A stretch of DNA of 64,000 nucleotides from Microbacterium sp. T32 (GTDB lineage Bacteria > Actinomycetota > Actinomycetes > Actinomycetales > Microbacteriaceae). The translations under genes were made by a program, and so were the position numbers. The number at the start of each line of letters is the position of its first letter. Position 1 is the first letter of the stretch. The notes beneath the pieces were generated by a model that made no database searches, was not told the DNA's origin, and saw nothing but the letters and a program-made list of their open reading frames with translations. The stretch lies in contig NZ_LQQP01000009.1 of assembly GCF_001619615.1 (NCBI RefSeq), positions 124,001 to 188,000 of the forward strand. Reading direction: 5' to 3'. Positions 7,052 through 16,702 of this stretch are shown here, in pieces.

Positions 7052-9091
7052 GTGACCCCCGACCGCACCGACGAGAACCCCGACGACGGCGCCGAACACG
7101 GTGTCCTCGACGACAGCGGCTCGCTCGACACGTCCAGCATCCACATCCTCGGCGGACATATCGCACAGGTCAGCGTCGACCTCCCGGTGTCCGACGAAGA
7201 CGACGTCGACGATGACGTCATCGAGGACGAGATGCCCGTCATCGACGCCGAATCCCGCGCCTTCGAGGTCGTCGGGATCGTGCATCTGCCGAATGCCGAC
7301 GAGCCCCCGCTCCTCACCCACGTTCCCGACCCCGAGGTCGTCGAGGTGCCGACGGAGGAGTCCGAGCTCGTCCTCGAGCCGCACGACGACACCGACGCGT
7401 GGGACGCCGACGCCGAGGTGCACGAGGCCGAGCTCGAGCCCGAAGAGCCCGAAGAGGGCAACGAGCACGACCACGCGTCCGACGCGGATGCCGTGACCGA
7501 AGACGTGGATGCCGAGACCGACGGCGCCGACGACGACGCCGAGGCTGCGCCCGACGAGATGGTCCAGACCGCTGAGGTCGCCGACGTCGAGGTGGCGGAC
7601 GTCGCGGAGGCCGAGGAGCCCGTGGTGGAACTCATCGCGGACGAGCCCGCGGCGGACGACGTCGAGACCCCGGACGACGATCCGGTGGATGCCGACGTCG
7701 AGCTCCCGGCATCCGAGGAATCGGAGGAGACGGCGCCCGAACCCGTCGCTGAGCCCGAGTCCTCGGCCGAGCCCGAGCCCGAGTCCGCGACCGAGCCCGA
7801 GCCCGCGGCCGAGCCCGAGTCCGCGGCCGAGCCCGAGCCCGCCGCCGTGGCCGCCGCTCAGCCCGAGCCGGCCGCCGAGCCTGAACCCGCCGCGTCCGTC
7901 GAGGGCGAGCCCGTGCCCGCGCCCGTCGAGGACGAGCCCGCGCCGACGACCGGGCCCGTGCCGCGCACCCGCGCCGAGCTCGCCGCGACCGGCGTGATCG
8001 GTACCGTGCCGCTCACGCGCCGCGAGGTGCACCAGGCCGACGAGGCCGCGCGCTCCGTGCGCGTCCACGCGAGCGAGCGCGTCCGCACTCCGGGGAGCGA
8101 CGTGACCCTGGCATCCAAGCGTCTCGGCGAGATCGACGACTCCCGGGAGAGCCCCGACCTCCTCACCGCCGACCGTCTGCTCGACCCGCGCCAGATCTCC
8201 CGCCCCGAGCCCGAGGGCCTGTGGCAGCAGCTGGTGTACTCGGTGTCGCGCCACCGGATCAACCTCGGCGACGGACGCCGCGCCCGCGCGCGCAAGGACC
8301 TCGACCGCCGGATCGCCGCCCCGCTGTCCGGTGAGGCGCGCTTCGTGCCCGTGCTGTCGCGCAAGGGCGGTGTCGGCAAGACCACCGTCACGGCGCTCCT
8401 CGGCATGGCCCTCGCCGATGCCCGGGACGACCGCGTCATCGCGGTCGACGCGAACCCCGACCGCGGCACGCTCGCCGATCGCGTGGGACGGCCCAACGGG
8501 CGCACCGTCCGCGATCTCGTGCGCGCGCACGACGACGTCGAGGGATACAGCGACGTGTCGTCGATCGTGGCCCGCGACACGACGCGGCTGGACGTGCTGG
8601 CATCCGACGCCGATCCGCGCGTCTCCGAGGCGTTCAGCGACGAGGACTACCGTCGTGTCGCCGACGTCGCCGCGCACTACTACTCGATCGTGCTCACCGA
8701 CACTGGCACGGGGATCGTCCACTCGGTCATGGAGGCGACGCTCGAGCTCGCCGACTCTCTCGTGGTCGTCGCGGGACTCTCGGTGGACGAGGCGCGCCTC
8801 GCATCCGAGACCCTGACGTGGCTCGAGACCAACGGCTACGCCGACCGCGTCCGCAACGCCGTCGTCGTGCTCAACTCCGCTCGTCCCGGTGCGCCGCTGG
8901 TGCGCGAGAGCGAGCTCGAGGCGCACTTCCGCACGCGCGTCCGCGCCGTCATCCGGATGCCGTACGACGCCCACGTCGCCGCCGGCAGCGCGATCGCGTT
9001 CCGCGACCTGCAGCCCGGTACGCGCCTGGCCGCGCGCGAGCTCGCCGCGGCCGTCGTGGAGGGCCTGCGCGTTCCGGCGGCCGTGGCATGA
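7052..9091 (+). CDS. MinD/ParA-like ATPase with a long acidic disordered N-terminus
   Basis: About 679 residues. The first ~300 are strongly acidic and low in complexity, with Glu-Pro-Ala repeats ([17 protein letters not shown] and variants, DNA 7740-7960) and no recognisable fold. A basic linker follows, then a MinD-like ATPase with a Walker [11 protein letters not shown] at about 437-446 and DANPDRGTL as the next motif. EspI and related secretion-associated ATPases share this disordered tail plus MinD layout, but no type VII secretion gene is nearby. I prefer the GTG at 7052 (GGAG 6 nt upstream) over a TTG at 7040. The stop overlaps the def start (ATGA). Function unknown beyond ATPase. Confidence 0.8.
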   Translation: MTPDRTDENPDDGAEHGVLDDSGSLDTSSIHILGGHIAQVSVDLPVSDEDDVDDDVIEDEMPVIDAESRAFEVVGIVHLPNADEPPLLTHVPDPEVVEVPTEESELVLEPHDDTDAWDADAEVHEAELEPEEPEEGNEHDHASDADAVTEDVDAETDGADDDAEAAPDEMVQTAEVADVEVADVAEAEEPVVELIADEPAADDVETPDDDPVDADVELPASEESEETAPEPVAEPESSAEPEPESATEPEPAAEPESAAEPEPAAVAAAQPEPAAEPEPAASVEGEPVPAPVEDEPAPTTGPVPRTRAELAATGVIGTVPLTRREVHQADEAARSVRVHASERVRTPGSDVTLASKRLGEIDDSRESPDLLTADRLLDPRQISRPEPEGLWQQLVYSVSRHRINLGDGRRARARKDLDRRIAAPLSGEARFVPVLSRKGGVGKTTVTALLGMALADARDDRVIAVDANPDRGTLADRVGRPNGRTVRDLVRAHDDVEGYSDVSSIVARDTTRLDVLASDADPRVSEAFSDEDYRRVADVAAHYYSIVLTDTGTGIVHSVMEATLELADSLVVVAGLSVDEARLASETLTWLETNGYADRVRNAVVVLNSARPGAPLVRESELEAHFRTRVRAVIRMPYDAHVAAGSAIAFRDLQPGTRLAARELAAAVVEGLRVPAAVA

Positions 9092-9579
9092 CGGTTCGTC
9101 CGATCCGCCTGTTCGGCGACCCCGTCCTGCGCGCCCCCAGCGCGCCCATCGAGGAGATCGACGACGGCATCCGCGCCCTCGTCCGCGATCTCGTCGACAC
9201 CGTCGAGCCGCCCGGCCGCGCCGGCGTGGCCGCGCCGCAGATCGGCGTGGGGCTCCGCGCGTTCAGCTACAACATCGACGGCGACATCGGCTATGTGCTG
9301 AACCCGGTCCTCGTGGAGACGCGCGGCGAGCCCGAGCTCGTGGGCGAGGGATGCCTCTCGGTTCCGGGCCTCTGGCACGACGCGCTGCGCTACCCGTGGG
9401 CGAAGGTCGTCGGCATCGACCTCGACGGCAACGAGGTCGTGCTCGAGGGCGACGGCCTGCTCGCGCAGGCGCTGCAGCACGAGACCGATCACCTCGACGG
9501 CAAGCTCTACCTTTCGCGGCTGCCCGCGGAGACGCGCCGTGAGGCGATGCGGCAGATCCGCGAGAGCGACTGGTTCTGA
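9088..9579 (+). CDS. def: Peptide deformylase
   Basis: A 163-residue metalloenzyme that removes the formyl group from nascent N-termini. All three family motifs are present: AGVAAPQIG (motif 1), EGCLS with the metal ligand Cys (87-91), and HETDH (131-135) with the two metal-binding His and the catalytic Glu. Motif 1 reads GVAAPQ rather than the common GLAAPQ. The ATG overlaps the stop of the MinD-like gene, so the two are translationally coupled. A strong terminator follows. Confidence 0.95.
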   Translation: MTVRPIRLFGDPVLRAPSAPIEEIDDGIRALVRDLVDTVEPPGRAGVAAPQIGVGLRAFSYNIDGDIGYVLNPVLVETRGEPELVGEGCLSVPGLWHDALRYPWAKVVGIDLDGNEVVLEGDGLLAQALQHETDHLDGKLYLSRLPAETRREAMRQIRESDWF

Positions 9580-9595
9580 GCGGCATCCCGTCCAT

Positions 9596-9631
9596 GAGAA
9601 CAGGCCCATCCACACGGATGGGCCTGTTCTC
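9596..9631 (+). terminator. Intrinsic terminator after def
   Basis: A perfect 16-bp stem (arms GAGAACAGGCCCATCC and GGATGGGCCTGTTCTC, loop ACAC) is followed by GTTTC. It lies between def and the convergent acyl-CoA synthetase gene and may stop both. Confidence 0.88.
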
Positions 9632-9657
9632 GTTTCAGCGCCTGTTCTCGCTGCCGG

Positions 9658-11484
9658 TCAGGGCAGCGACACGTTGGTGGTGTTGATCGGCACCGCGTAG
9701 ATGTCCTCGATGGCGTCGGCGAAGTCGCTGACGATGACGTTGCGCTTGATGCTCATCTTCGGCGTCAGGTGCCCGCTCGCCTCGGTCCACTCGGTCGGGA
9801 GGATCGTGAACTTGCGGATGGATTCCGCCCGCGAGACGCGCGTGTTGGCGCGGTCGATCGCGCTCTGCACCTCCGCGCGCACCTTCTCGTTCGTCGCCGC
9901 CTCGGTGAGGGACATGTCGGCCGGCAGCCCGTTGTTCGCGAGCCACGTCGGCAGCATCTCGGGGTCAAGGGTCACGAGCGCCGAGATGAACGGCTTGTGG
10001 TCGCCGACGACGACGACCTGGCCGACGATCGGGTTGGCGCGGATGGGGTCCTCGAGCGCCGCGGGAGCGACGTTCTTGCCGCCGGCGGTGACGATGATCT
10101 CCTTCTTGCGCCCGGTGATGGAGAGGAACCCGTCGGAATCGAACGCGCCGATGTCGCCCGTCTTGAACCAGTCGCCGTCGAACGCTTCGGCCGTGGCCTC
10201 GGGGTTGCGCCAGTACTCGGAGAACACGTTGATGCCGCGCACCTGGATCTCGCCGTCGTCGGCGAGGCGCACGCTCACACCGGGCAACACGGGCCCGACG
10301 GTGCCGATCTTGGACTTCGTCGCGAGGTTCACCGTCGCAGGAGCTGTCGTCTCGGTGAGGCCGTAGCCCTCGAGGATCACGACGCCGAGGCTGCGGAAGA
10401 AGTGTCCGAGCCGGGGGCCGAGCGGAGCCGATCCCGACACCGCGTAGACGATGCGGCCGCCCATGGCCTCGCGGAGCTTGGAGTACACGAGCCGGTCGAA
10501 CAGGGCGAACTTGATCTTGAGGAGGAGCGGGATCGGCTTCCCCTGCTGCTCGCGCTCGGAGTGCTCCACGGCGGCCGCGGCGGCGGCGCGGAAGATCCTG
10601 CCCTTGCCGCCGGCCTCGGCCTTCTGCTCGGCCGAGTTGTAGACCTTCTCGAACACCCGAGGGACGGCGAGGAGGAAGGTCGGCCGGAAGGACCCGAGCG
10701 CCGGGAGCAGCTGCTTGGTGTCGGGCTGGTGGCCGGTCTTCACGCCGGCGTGGACGTTCAGCAGCGAGATGAAGCGGGCGAAGACGTGCGCGGTCGTGAT
10801 GAACAGCAGCGTGGACGCCCCCGGCGTCTCGACGACCTCGTGCAGCGCCTTGGCGGAGTTCCGGGCGAGTTCGACGAAGTTGCCGTGCGTCAGGACGCAG
10901 CCCTTGGGGCGGCCCGTCGACCCGGAGGTGTAGATGAGCGTGGCGATGTCGGAGCTGTTCGCGATCGCGCGGCGGCGGGCGATCTCGGCATCCTCGATCT
11001 CCTTCCCGCGGGACACGAGGGCGTCGAGGTCGCCGGCGTGCATGGCCCAGACGTCGCGCACGAGCGGGAGGTCGCTGCGCACCTCGTCGAGGCGCTGACC
11101 GTGCTCGGGCGACTCGACGAGCGCGGCGATCGCGCCGGAGTCGGAGATGATCCACGAGATCTGCGTGGGCGAGCTCGTCTCGTACACCGGCACCATCACC
11201 GCACCGGCATAGAACAGCGCGAAGTCGACGAGCGTCCAGTCGTAGGTGGTGCGGGCGATGAAGGCGACCTTCTCGCCGGGCTGGATGCCGGCGGCGACGA
11301 AGCCCTTCGCGAGAGCGATGACCTGCTGCTCGAAATCGCGCGCCGAGACCTCGCGCCACCCCGAGCCGTCGGGGACGGCGAAGAGGGCCCGGTCGGGCGT
11401 GGCGGCCACGCGCTCGGCGAGCAGATCGGAAACGTTCGCGGTCGGATCGGCGGGGACGACGGGGGCATGGTCGAACTGGATCAC
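9658..11484 (-). CDS. Long-chain fatty-acid-CoA ligase (FadD15-like)
   Basis: A 608-residue ANL-superfamily enzyme that activates fatty acids to acyl-AMP and then acyl-CoA. The AMP-binding P-loop reads YTSGSTGRPKG, the adenine-binding motif GYGLTETTA, and the hinge region FKTGDIGAFDSDGFLSITGR. The C-terminal KMSIKR holds the catalytic lysine. Length and motifs match AMP-forming long-chain synthetases of the FadD15/FAA1 branch. The GTG start has a good Shine-Dalgarno (AAAGGAG). It is monocistronic. The acyl chain specificity cannot be read from sequence. Confidence 0.9.
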   Translation of the reverse strand: MIQFDHAPVVPADPTANVSDLLAERVAATPDRALFAVPDGSGWREVSARDFEQQVIALAKGFVAAGIQPGEKVAFIARTTYDWTLVDFALFYAGAVMVPVYETSSPTQISWIISDSGAIAALVESPEHGQRLDEVRSDLPLVRDVWAMHAGDLDALVSRGKEIEDAEIARRRAIANSSDIATLIYTSGSTGRPKGCVLTHGNFVELARNSAKALHEVVETPGASTLLFITTAHVFARFISLLNVHAGVKTGHQPDTKQLLPALGSFRPTFLLAVPRVFEKVYNSAEQKAEAGGKGRIFRAAAAAAVEHSEREQQGKPIPLLLKIKFALFDRLVYSKLREAMGGRIVYAVSGSAPLGPRLGHFFRSLGVVILEGYGLTETTAPATVNLATKSKIGTVGPVLPGVSVRLADDGEIQVRGINVFSEYWRNPEATAEAFDGDWFKTGDIGAFDSDGFLSITGRKKEIIVTAGGKNVAPAALEDPIRANPIVGQVVVVGDHKPFISALVTLDPEMLPTWLANNGLPADMSLTEAATNEKVRAEVQSAIDRANTRVSRAESIRKFTILPTEWTEASGHLTPKMSIKRNVIVSDFADAIEDIYAVPINTTNVSLP

Positions 11485-11605
11485 GGCAACTCCTTTGTGT
11501 ACCGGAAAGAGCGTTCAGCGGTCCATCCACTCTAGAGCGTGTCTCGTCGGAGGTTCCGACCGCCCCGGGCGCGCCGGGCGGTCCGCGTCGTCACGCCCCG
11601 GTGGC

Positions 11606-11611
11606 TAGACT
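11606..11611 (+). promoter_or_regulatory. -10 box of the glucokinase gene
   Basis: TAGACT lies about 42 nt before the GTG at 11654, giving a leader with an AGGGGAG ribosome-binding site. No clear -35 is visible. Confidence 0.45.
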
Positions 11612-11653
11612 GCTGCGGGCCGAGCCGCGGGGCGGGCCGAGAAGGGGAGTGCG

Positions 11654-12589
11654 GTGCTCAACATCGGTATCGACATCGGCGGCACGAAGATCGCCGGTGG
11701 GGTGGTCGACGAGAACGGCGCGATCGTCGAGAAGCTCCGGGTGGACACCCCCATCGATCCCGTCGCCTTGGTGGATGCCGTCGTCGACATGGCCGAGCAC
11801 CTCCGGCGTGGCCACGACGTCCACGCGATCGGCGTCGCCGCGGCCGGATTCATCAGCCGCGACCGCAGTACCGTCATCTACGCGGCCAACATCGACTGGC
11901 GCAACGAGCCCCTGCGCGCGCGGCTCGAGGGCCGGCTGAACACGCCGGTGACGATCGAGAACGACGCCAACGCCGCGGGGTGGGGCGAGTACCGCTTCGG
12001 CGCGGGACAGGGCGTGCACGACATGGTCATGCTGACGATGGGTACCGGCGTCGGCGGCGCCGTCGTCACCAACGGCGAGCTGTTCCGCGGCGGCCACGGC
12101 ATCGGCGCCGAGCTCGGCCACCTGCGCTTCGTGCGCGGCGGTCACCCGTGCGGGTGCGGACAGAACGGATGCCTCGAGCAGTACGCCTCGGGACGCGCGC
12201 TGCAGCGCGAGGCCAACGCCATCGCCGACGAGGGCGGCATCGGAGCGGCCCTGGCCGCGGTGCGGGCCGAGAAGGGGGCGATCCCCGGCCCCGCCGTGTC
12301 GCGTCTCGTCCTCGCGGGCGATCCGGGAGCGGTCGAGGCCCTGCGCCGCGTGGCCACCGCCCTCGGTGAGGCGTGCGGCGGATTCCAGGCCGTGCTCGAC
12401 CCCGAACTGTTCGTGATCGGCGGGGGAGTGGCGCAGCTCGGCGACGACCTCCTCGTCCCGGTGAAGCTCGCGTACGAGACCTCCCTTCCGGGGTACGGTG
12501 AACGTCCGGTGGCCGAGTTCACGATCGCGCGACTGGGCAACGACGCCGGTCTCATCGGGGTCGCCGACCTCGCGGGGATGGAGCGCTGA
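11654..12589 (+). CDS. glk: ROK-family glucokinase
   Basis: A 311-residue cytoplasmic sugar kinase. It has the phosphate-1 motif DIGGTK (7-12), the sugar-binding segment IENDANAAGWGE, and the ROK zinc motif CGCGQNGCLEQYASG near residue 165-178. Actinobacterial glucokinases of this type phosphorylate glucose with ATP or polyphosphate. The ROK class is certain; glucose as substrate is inferred from length and the absence of an N-terminal DNA-binding domain, which excludes a ROK repressor. A plsC-like gene follows 2 nt later, so the two form an operon. Confidence 0.88.
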   Translation: MLNIGIDIGGTKIAGGVVDENGAIVEKLRVDTPIDPVALVDAVVDMAEHLRRGHDVHAIGVAAAGFISRDRSTVIYAANIDWRNEPLRARLEGRLNTPVTIENDANAAGWGEYRFGAGQGVHDMVMLTMGTGVGGAVVTNGELFRGGHGIGAELGHLRFVRGGHPCGCGQNGCLEQYASGRALQREANAIADEGGIGAALAAVRAEKGAIPGPAVSRLVLAGDPGAVEALRRVATALGEACGGFQAVLDPELFVIGGGVAQLGDDLLVPVKLAYETSLPGYGERPVAEFTIARLGNDAGLIGVADLAGMER

Positions 12590-12591
12590 CG

Positions 12592-13305
12592 ATGTTCTAC
12601 TGGCTCATGAAGTACGTGGTCATCGGACCGGTCATCAAGGCCGTGTTCCGCCCGTGGATCGTGGGCCGTCGCAACATCCCGCGCGAGGGCGCGGCGATCC
12701 TCGCCAGCAACCACCTGTCGTTCTCCGACTCGATCTTCCTGCCGCTCATGATCGACCGCCGCATGGCGTTCCTCGCCAAGAGCGACTACTTCACCGGCAA
12801 GGGCCTCAAGGGCTGGGCGACCCGCCTGTTCTTCACCGCCACCGGCCAGCTGCCGATCGACCGCTCCGGAGGCAAGGCGTCCGAGGCATCCCTCAACACC
12901 GGTCTCGGCGTGCTCGGGCGCGGCGAGCTGCTCGGCATCTACCCCGAGGGCACACGCAGCCCCGACGGAACGCTCTACCGCGGCCGCACGGGCATCGCGC
13001 GCATGGCGCTCGAGGCGCGCGTGCCGGTGATCCCCGTCGTGATGGTCGACACCGGGGCAGTCATGCCCATCGGCCAGCGGCTGCCGCGCGTCGGGCGCGT
13101 CGGGATCGTCATCGGCGAACCGCTCGACTTCTCCCGGTTCCAGGGCATGGAGGGCGACCGCTACATCCTCCGCTCGGTCACGGACGAGATCATGGTGGCG
13201 CTGCAGCGCCTCGGAGAACAGCGCTACGAGGACGTCTACGCGTCGACGGTGAAGGACCGGTTGGCCAGTGCCCGGGCGGCGAAGGCGCCCGCGGCCCGCC
13301 ACTAG
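12592..13305 (+). CDS. 1-acyl-sn-glycerol-3-phosphate acyltransferase family protein
   Basis: A 237-residue PlsC-type acyltransferase that would acylate a lysophospholipid in phosphatidic acid synthesis at the membrane. The catalytic HX4D motif is NHLSFSD (H41, D46) and the glycerophosphate-binding motif is EGTRS (119-123). The N-terminus is hydrophobic (FYWLMKYVVIGPVIKAVF). The start follows the glucokinase stop by 2 nt. The TAG stop codon forms the first half of the -10 box of the aroG-type gene downstream. The substrate is not certain within the PlsC family. Confidence 0.88.
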   Translation: MFYWLMKYVVIGPVIKAVFRPWIVGRRNIPREGAAILASNHLSFSDSIFLPLMIDRRMAFLAKSDYFTGKGLKGWATRLFFTATGQLPIDRSGGKASEASLNTGLGVLGRGELLGIYPEGTRSPDGTLYRGRTGIARMALEARVPVIPVVMVDTGAVMPIGQRLPRVGRVGIVIGEPLDFSRFQGMEGDRYILRSVTDEIMVALQRLGEQRYEDVYASTVKDRLASARAAKAPAARH

Positions 13306-13308
13306 ACT
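13303..13308 (+). promoter_or_regulatory. -10 box of the DAHP synthase gene (leaderless start)
   Basis: TAGACT begins at the TAG stop of the acyltransferase gene and ends 6 nt before the GTG at 13315. There is no Shine-Dalgarno, which fits a leaderless mRNA. Confidence 0.6.
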
Positions 13309-13314
13309 TCAGGG

Positions 13315-14652
13315 GTGAATCAGCAGCTCCACGACCTCGACCACTGGCGGACCCTGCCCATCAAGCAGCAGCCCCAGTGGTATGACGAGGCCGCTGTGGC
13401 CGCGGCATCCGCCGAATTGGCCACCCTCCCTCCGCTCGTCTTCGCGGGCGAGGTCGACATCCTCCGTGACCGGCTCGCTCGGGCCGCCGCGGGTCAGGCG
13501 TTCCTCCTCCAGGGCGGTGACTGCGCCGAGACGTTCGCCGGCGCGACCGCCGAGCAGATCCGCAACCGCATCAAGACGGTGCTCCAGATGGCGGTCGTCC
13601 TCACGTATGGCGCGTCCATGCCCGTCGTGAAGATGGGCCGCATGGCGGGGCAGTTCGCCAAGCCCCGTTCCAGCGACACCGAGACCCGCGGCGACGTGAC
13701 GCTGCCGGCGTACCGCGGCGACATCGTCAACGGCTACGACTTCACCGAGGAGTCGCGCAAGGCCGACCCCGCGCGTCTGCTCAAGGGCTACCACACGGCC
13801 GCGTCGACCCTGAATCTCATCCGCGCCTTCACGCAGGGCGGGTTCGCCGACCTCCGCGAAGTGCACAGCTGGAACAAGGGCTTCGCGAGCAACCCGGCCA
13901 ACCAGGCGTACGAGAGCATGGCGGCCGAGATCGACCGGGCCATCAAGTTCATGGAGGCCGCCGGAGCCGACTTCGACGAGCTGACGCGCGTGGAGTTCTA
14001 CACCGGCCACGAGGGTCTGCTCATGGACTACGAGCGCCCGATGACCCGCATCGACTCGCGCACGGGCCTCGCGTACAACACGTCGTCCCACTTCCAGTGG
14101 ATCGGCGAGCGCACGCGCGAGCTCGACGGCGCGCACGTCGACTACTTCTCCAAGATCCGCAACCCGATCGGTGTGAAGCTGGGCCCGACGACGACGCCCG
14201 AGACGGCGCTCGCCCTCATCGACAAGCTCGACCCCGAGCGCGAGCCCGGCCGCCTCACGTTCATCACGCGCATGGGCGCGGGCAAGATCCGTGACGCCCT
14301 GCCCCCGCTGCTGGAGGCCGTGCGCGCGTCGGGCGCGACGCCCCTGTGGGTCACCGACCCGATGCACGGCAACGGGATCACGACGCCGACGGGCTACAAG
14401 ACGCGCCGCTTCGACGACGTCGTGGACGAGGTCCGCGGGTTCTTCGAGGCCCACCGCCAGGTCGGCACGCACCCGGGTGGCATCCACGTCGAACTGACCG
14501 GCGATGACGTGACCGAGTGCCTCGGCGGCTCCGAGATGATCGACGAGGCCACGCTCGCGACCCGCTACGAGAGCCTGTGCGACCCTCGTCTCAACCACCG
14601 TCAGAGCCTCGAACTGGCGTTCCTCGTCGCCGAGGAGCTCGAGAACCGCTGA
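13315..14652 (+). CDS. aroG: Class II 3-deoxy-7-phosphoheptulonate synthase (DAHP synthase)
   Basis: A 445-residue enzyme for the first step of the shikimate pathway, condensing phosphoenolpyruvate with erythrose 4-phosphate. It is a class II (plant/mycobacterial) form: LLQGGDCAETF, SRKADPARLLKGY, HEGLLMDYE and TDPMHGN carry the metal- and substrate-binding residues of this class. The GTG start is supported by the -10 box exactly 6 nt upstream. It is convergent with the PASTA kinase gene, as aroG and pknL are neighbours in mycobacteria. Feedback control by aromatic amino acids is known for the class but not visible here. Confidence 0.95.
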   Translation: MNQQLHDLDHWRTLPIKQQPQWYDEAAVAAASAELATLPPLVFAGEVDILRDRLARAAAGQAFLLQGGDCAETFAGATAEQIRNRIKTVLQMAVVLTYGASMPVVKMGRMAGQFAKPRSSDTETRGDVTLPAYRGDIVNGYDFTEESRKADPARLLKGYHTAASTLNLIRAFTQGGFADLREVHSWNKGFASNPANQAYESMAAEIDRAIKFMEAAGADFDELTRVEFYTGHEGLLMDYERPMTRIDSRTGLAYNTSSHFQWIGERTRELDGAHVDYFSKIRNPIGVKLGPTTTPETALALIDKLDPEREPGRLTFITRMGAGKIRDALPPLLEAVRASGATPLWVTDPMHGNGITTPTGYKTRRFDDVVDEVRGFFEAHRQVGTHPGGIHVELTGDDVTECLGGSEMIDEATLATRYESLCDPRLNHRQSLELAFLVAEELENR

Positions 14653-14661
14653 CCCGAATCG

Positions 14662-14697
14662 GAGGACGCCCCTGACCGCATGGTCGGGGGCGTCCTC
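14662..14697. terminator. Bidirectional terminator between aroG and the kinase gene
   Basis: GAGGACGCCCC pairs with GGGGCGTCCTC, and an inner GACC/GGTC stem closes on GCAT, giving a hairpin of about 15-16 bp. On the plus strand it is followed by GTTT. Confidence 0.8.
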
Positions 14698-14701
14698 GTT
14701 T

Positions 14702-16648
14702 CTAGAGGGTGGGGGTCAGCGTGACCGTGCTGCCCTGCGGCGCCGTGGTCCCGGCCTTGGGGTTGGTCGAGCGCACCTTGTAGATGTCCCAGTACTTGAA
14801 GCCGAGGGGGAGCGTGCCGTCGTCGATGCCGGCGTTCACATCGAACCCGAGGCCCTTCAACGTGGTGACCGCCTCGCGGATCGTCATGCCAACGACGTTC
14901 TCGGGGATGAGGACGGGTTTCGGCCCGATCGAGACGTTCATCGTGACGGTGTCGCCGGGGCGCCAGTTCCCGCCGCCCTCGCGGTCGTTGATCCCGATGA
15001 CCGTGCCCGACGGGACGGAGTTGCTGTACTGCTCCGACGTCTGGGTCTTCAGCTGTACGTCGCTCATCGCCTTTTCGGCCTGCGCCTGCGTGAGTCCCGC
15101 GACCTCGGGGATCGGTCCGAGGGAGACGACGAGCGCGGCCGCGTCGCCCTCGTGCACGGTGCAGCCTTTCGTGCAGTCGATCGCGTCGCCGCCCGCGCGC
15201 GGGGTCACGGACGCTCCGAGCACGGTTCCCGCGCCCGCATCCGTGAACTCCTGCGTCGTCCCGGACACGCCGACGTAGACCGACTCCAGGATGCCGTTGA
15301 CCTCCTCCGTGCTCTTGCCGGCGAGTTCGGGGAGGTCGTGCGACGCGGGTCCGATCGAAACGAAGACGGTGACGACCGTGCCCTTGTCCAGGCGCGTGTT
15401 CACCTCGGGGTCCGAGCCGACCGTCGTCCCCGCCGGGATCTCGCGGTCGTTGACCTCCTGCGGTGTGGAGGCGAGCTGCTGCTGGGTGAGCAGGGTCTCG
15501 GCATCCGCGTAGCTCATGCGTGAGACGTCGGGCACGGCGACGAGGGATCCCGGACCCGAGCCGAACCACCAGCCGACTCCCGACGCTCCCGCGGCGAGCA
15601 GCAGCACGAGCGCGAACAGCCAGATCCCGCGGGTCGTGCGTCGGCGCGTCCGCTGACGCAGACGTGTCGCGTTGTCGACGTCGTCGACGGGAGCGGCGGG
15701 GGCCACGGCCGTCTGCGGCAGCACCTTGGTGAGCTCGCGCGACTCGGACGCGCTCGCGGTGACCGTTCCGACCGAGACGGCGCGGGCGACCTGGGGGGCG
15801 AGCCCCAGCTCCTTCTCGATCTCGCGGAGCCGCGCGAGCATGGCGCCCGCGTCGAGCGGTCGCTCCGCGGGCTCCCGCTCGGTGGCCCACAGCACGAGCT
15901 CGTCGAGCTGCTCGGGGACGCCGGAGTTCTTCGCGCTCGGACGCGGTACGGAGTCGGTGGCGTGCTGGTAGGCGATCTGCATGGGCTGCTCGCCCTTGTA
16001 CGGCTGCTCGCCCACGAGCATCTCGTAGAGCATGATGCCGAGCGAGTAGATGTCGCTGCGGGCGTCCGCGGTTCCCCGCGTCACGAGCTCGGGCGCGAGG
16101 TAGGCGATCGTGCCCATGAGCTGCGCGCCGCTCGCGGTGTTGGCGGTCGTCGCCCGGGCGAGGCCGAAGTCACCGATCTTGATGCGGCCGTCCTCGGCCA
16201 GGAGCACGTTCTCGGGCTTGACGTCGCGGTGCACGATGCCCGCCCGGTGCGCCGCGGCGAGCCCCGAGAGGATGGCATCCATGATCGTCAGGGTCTGGTC
16301 GACCGTGAGGCGCTTGTGCTCGCGCAGGAGTTCGCGCAGCGTGATGCCCGGCAGGTACTCCATGACGAGGTACGCCATGTCGCCGTCCTGGCCCTGGTCG
16401 AAGACGTTGACGACGTGCGGGTCCGACAGGCGCGCGGCCGACCGCGCCTCCTGGATGAACCGGCTCTGGAACACGGTGTCGTCGCTGAGGTGGCCGTGCA
16501 TGACCTTGAGCGCGACCCGTCGCTCGAGACGCAGGTCGGTGGCGACGTACACGGTCGCCATGCCGCCGCGCGCGATGCGCGCACGGACCCGGTATCGACC
16601 GTCGACGAGACGGCCGATCAGCGGGTCGGCCTGCTGACTCGTGCTCAC
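14702..16648 (-). CDS. Ser/Thr protein kinase with four PASTA repeats (PknL-type locus)
   Basis: A 648-residue transmembrane Hanks-type kinase. It has a glycine loop ARGGMATVY, catalytic Lys48 (VALKV), HRDVKPEN with catalytic Asp142, DFG 160-162 and APE 185-187. One membrane helix spans about 341-361, and four extracellular PASTA repeats fill the rest (from about 369). PASTA domains sense muropeptides or lipid II, so this kinase couples wall state to cytoplasmic phosphorylation. The gene order aroG-kinase-Rv2175c-type gene-idsA matches the mycobacterial pknL locus, although M. tuberculosis PknL lacks PASTA repeats. TAGACT ends 6 nt before the GTG start, suggesting a leaderless mRNA. Confidence 0.93.
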   Translation of the reverse strand: MSTSQQADPLIGRLVDGRYRVRARIARGGMATVYVATDLRLERRVALKVMHGHLSDDTVFQSRFIQEARSAARLSDPHVVNVFDQGQDGDMAYLVMEYLPGITLRELLREHKRLTVDQTLTIMDAILSGLAAAHRAGIVHRDVKPENVLLAEDGRIKIGDFGLARATTANTASGAQLMGTIAYLAPELVTRGTADARSDIYSLGIMLYEMLVGEQPYKGEQPMQIAYQHATDSVPRPSAKNSGVPEQLDELVLWATEREPAERPLDAGAMLARLREIEKELGLAPQVARAVSVGTVTASASESRELTKVLPQTAVAPAAPVDDVDNATRLRQRTRRRTTRGIWLFALVLLLAAGASGVGWWFGSGPGSLVAVPDVSRMSYADAETLLTQQQLASTPQEVNDREIPAGTTVGSDPEVNTRLDKGTVVTVFVSIGPASHDLPELAGKSTEEVNGILESVYVGVSGTTQEFTDAGAGTVLGASVTPRAGGDAIDCTKGCTVHEGDAAALVVSLGPIPEVAGLTQAQAEKAMSDVQLKTQTSEQYSNSVPSGTVIGINDREGGGNWRPGDTVTMNVSIGPKPVLIPENVVGMTIREAVTTLKGLGFDVNAGIDDGTLPLGFKYWDIYKVRSTNPKAGTTAPQGSTVTLTPTL

Positions 16649-16654
16649 GGGTCG

Positions 16655-16660
16655 AGTCTA
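16655..16660 (-). promoter_or_regulatory. -10 box of the PASTA kinase gene (leaderless start)
   Basis: TAGACT on the minus strand lies exactly 6 nt before the GTG at 16648. Confidence 0.58.
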
Positions 16661-16702
16661 CGGAGCGCCCCCTGTGAGCCCGGGGAGCGGCTCACCTTCG
16701 CA

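Noticed and set aside
3548..8974. A very long open frame (1808 codons) on the minus strand
   Set aside because: It lies antisense to pyc and the MinD-like gene, shows only Arg/Gly/Asp/Val-rich composition typical of the complementary frame in high-GC DNA, and has no domain motif.
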